A stretch of 64,000 nt of DNA from Curvibacter sp. PAE-UM (GTDB taxonomy: Bacteria > Pseudomonadota > Gammaproteobacteria > Burkholderiales > Burkholderiaceae_C). The notes beneath the pieces are model-generated. The model did not search any database and had not been told where the DNA came from. It worked only from the letters and a program-made list of their open reading frames with translations. The first letter of the stretch is position 1. Every line of letters starts with the position of its first letter. The DNA is taken from assembly GCF_001432305.1 (NCBI RefSeq), contig NZ_KQ483358.1:1780616-1844615 (forward strand), given 5' to 3'. This document shows positions 63,601 to 64,000 of this stretch, one piece after another. Position numbers and translations under genes: made by a program.

Positions 63601-64000
63601 ATGGATGACCGCCACCTGATCGAAACGCAGCAGAGCAGCGAGGAGCTGCTCAAGGGCCGTTTCCTGCACGCCTTCCGCGACACCGTGCGCCTGCCCGACG
63701 GCAGCAGCGCCGTGCGTGAATACGTCAAGCACCCCGGCGCCGTCATGATCATCCCGCTGCTGCCCGATGCCGCGGGTGAGATGCGCGTGGTGCTGGAGCG
63801 CCAGTACCGCTACCCCGTCAAACAGGTAATGATCGAATTCCCCGCCGGCAAGCTCGACCCGGGCGAAGACATCCTCGCCTGCGCCCAGCGTGAACTGCAG
63901 GAAGAAACCGGCTACCGCGCCACCGAATGGGCGCGCGCCGGCGTGCTGCACCCGGTCATCTCCTATTCCACCGAGTTCATCGAAGTCTGGTTCGCGCGTG
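63601..64000 (+). CDS. NUDIX hydrolase (ADP-ribose pyrophosphatase-like), cut by window end
   Basis: The frame from the ATG at 63601 stays open to the window end (133 codons seen; 180-200 expected). The NUDIX box is GKLDPGEDILACAQRELQEE with the REx2EE core (residues 81-100). N-terminal residues 55-75 (VLERQYRYPVKQVMIEFPAG) are typical of ADP-ribose pyrophosphatases. It probably hydrolyses ADP-ribose or a related nucleotide. It follows DUF2818 by 15 bp. Confidence 0.9.
   Translation, partial: MDDRHLIETQQSSEELLKGRFLHAFRDTVRLPDGSSAVREYVKHPGAVMIIPLLPDAAGEMRVVLERQYRYPVKQVMIEFPAGKLDPGEDILACAQRELQEETGYRATEWARAGVLHPVISYSTEFIEVWFAR

Noticed and set aside
1-64000. CRISPR array, rRNA, prophage
   Set aside because: No regularly spaced repeats, rRNA sequence, or phage structural or integrase genes were seen.

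Overview
This window is GC-rich, densely coded chromosomal DNA from a betaproteobacterium of the order Burkholderiales, most likely family Comamonadaceae (Hydrogenophaga/Rhodoferax/Polaromonas/Acidovorax type). The evidence is the tpiA-secG-tRNA-Leu(GAG)-nuoA..N-DUF2818-NUDIX gene order, a 70-residue ribosomal protein S21, the nirBD/nasA assimilation cluster, and short GC-rich intergenic repeats that I associate with this family. No rRNA, CRISPR array, phage or transposase gene is visible.

Layout: (1) 1-7.7 kb: a truncated aldehyde dehydrogenase, a 369-bp MITE-like element, an IclR regulator and a divergent catabolic-looking operon (SDR, flavin monooxygenase, BASS transporter, epimerase, EamA exporter). 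(2) 7.7-12.9 kb: small unknown genes, a GNAT enzyme, yqeY, rpsU, an HI0933-type flavoprotein and a sterol-desaturase-like membrane hydroxylase. (3) 12.9-31.6 kb: a nitrate/nitrite assimilation regulon on the minus strand: nasT, nrtABD, an MFS nitrate carrier, and nirB-PilJ-like protein-nirD-nasA-cobA-PilJ-like protein. A divergent PP2C phosphatase/Ser-Thr kinase fusion, azoR/LysR and small membrane-protein genes are interleaved. The three nitrate transcripts (nirB, MFS, nrtA) each begin with a leader built like an ANTAR (NasT) antitermination target. Two of these leaders follow textbook sigma-54 promoters with exactly the same promoter-to-start spacing. (4) 31.6-37.7 kb: a TPP riboswitch followed by LuxE-like and LuxC-like genes, an ABC importer and an SDR. 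I read this as a possible system for importing a carboxylic-acid form of a thiamine building block and reducing it to the alcohol. (5) 37.7-43.5 kb: an exported amidohydrolase, tsaD, two apparent integron gene cassettes with attC-like sites but no integrase, a PH-domain protein, Hsp20 and an aminotransferase. (6) 43.5-64 kb: rpsO-pnp, a quinone oxidoreductase, tpiA, secG, tRNA-Leu, the complete 14-gene nuo operon for respiratory complex I, DUF2818 and a NUDIX hydrolase cut by the window end.

How it works together: nitrate would enter by NrtABD or the MFS carrier, be reduced by NasA to nitrite and by NirBD to ammonium, with CobA making the siroheme precursor. Transcription would need nitrogen limitation (sigma-54/NtrC) and a nitrate signal (NasT acting on leader RNA). 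The two most novel items are the TPP-riboswitch lux-type reductase operon and the kinase/phosphatase plus PilJ-like proteins embedded in the nitrate regulon. The orphan integron cassettes and the MITE-like element are the clearest marks of DNA mobility.
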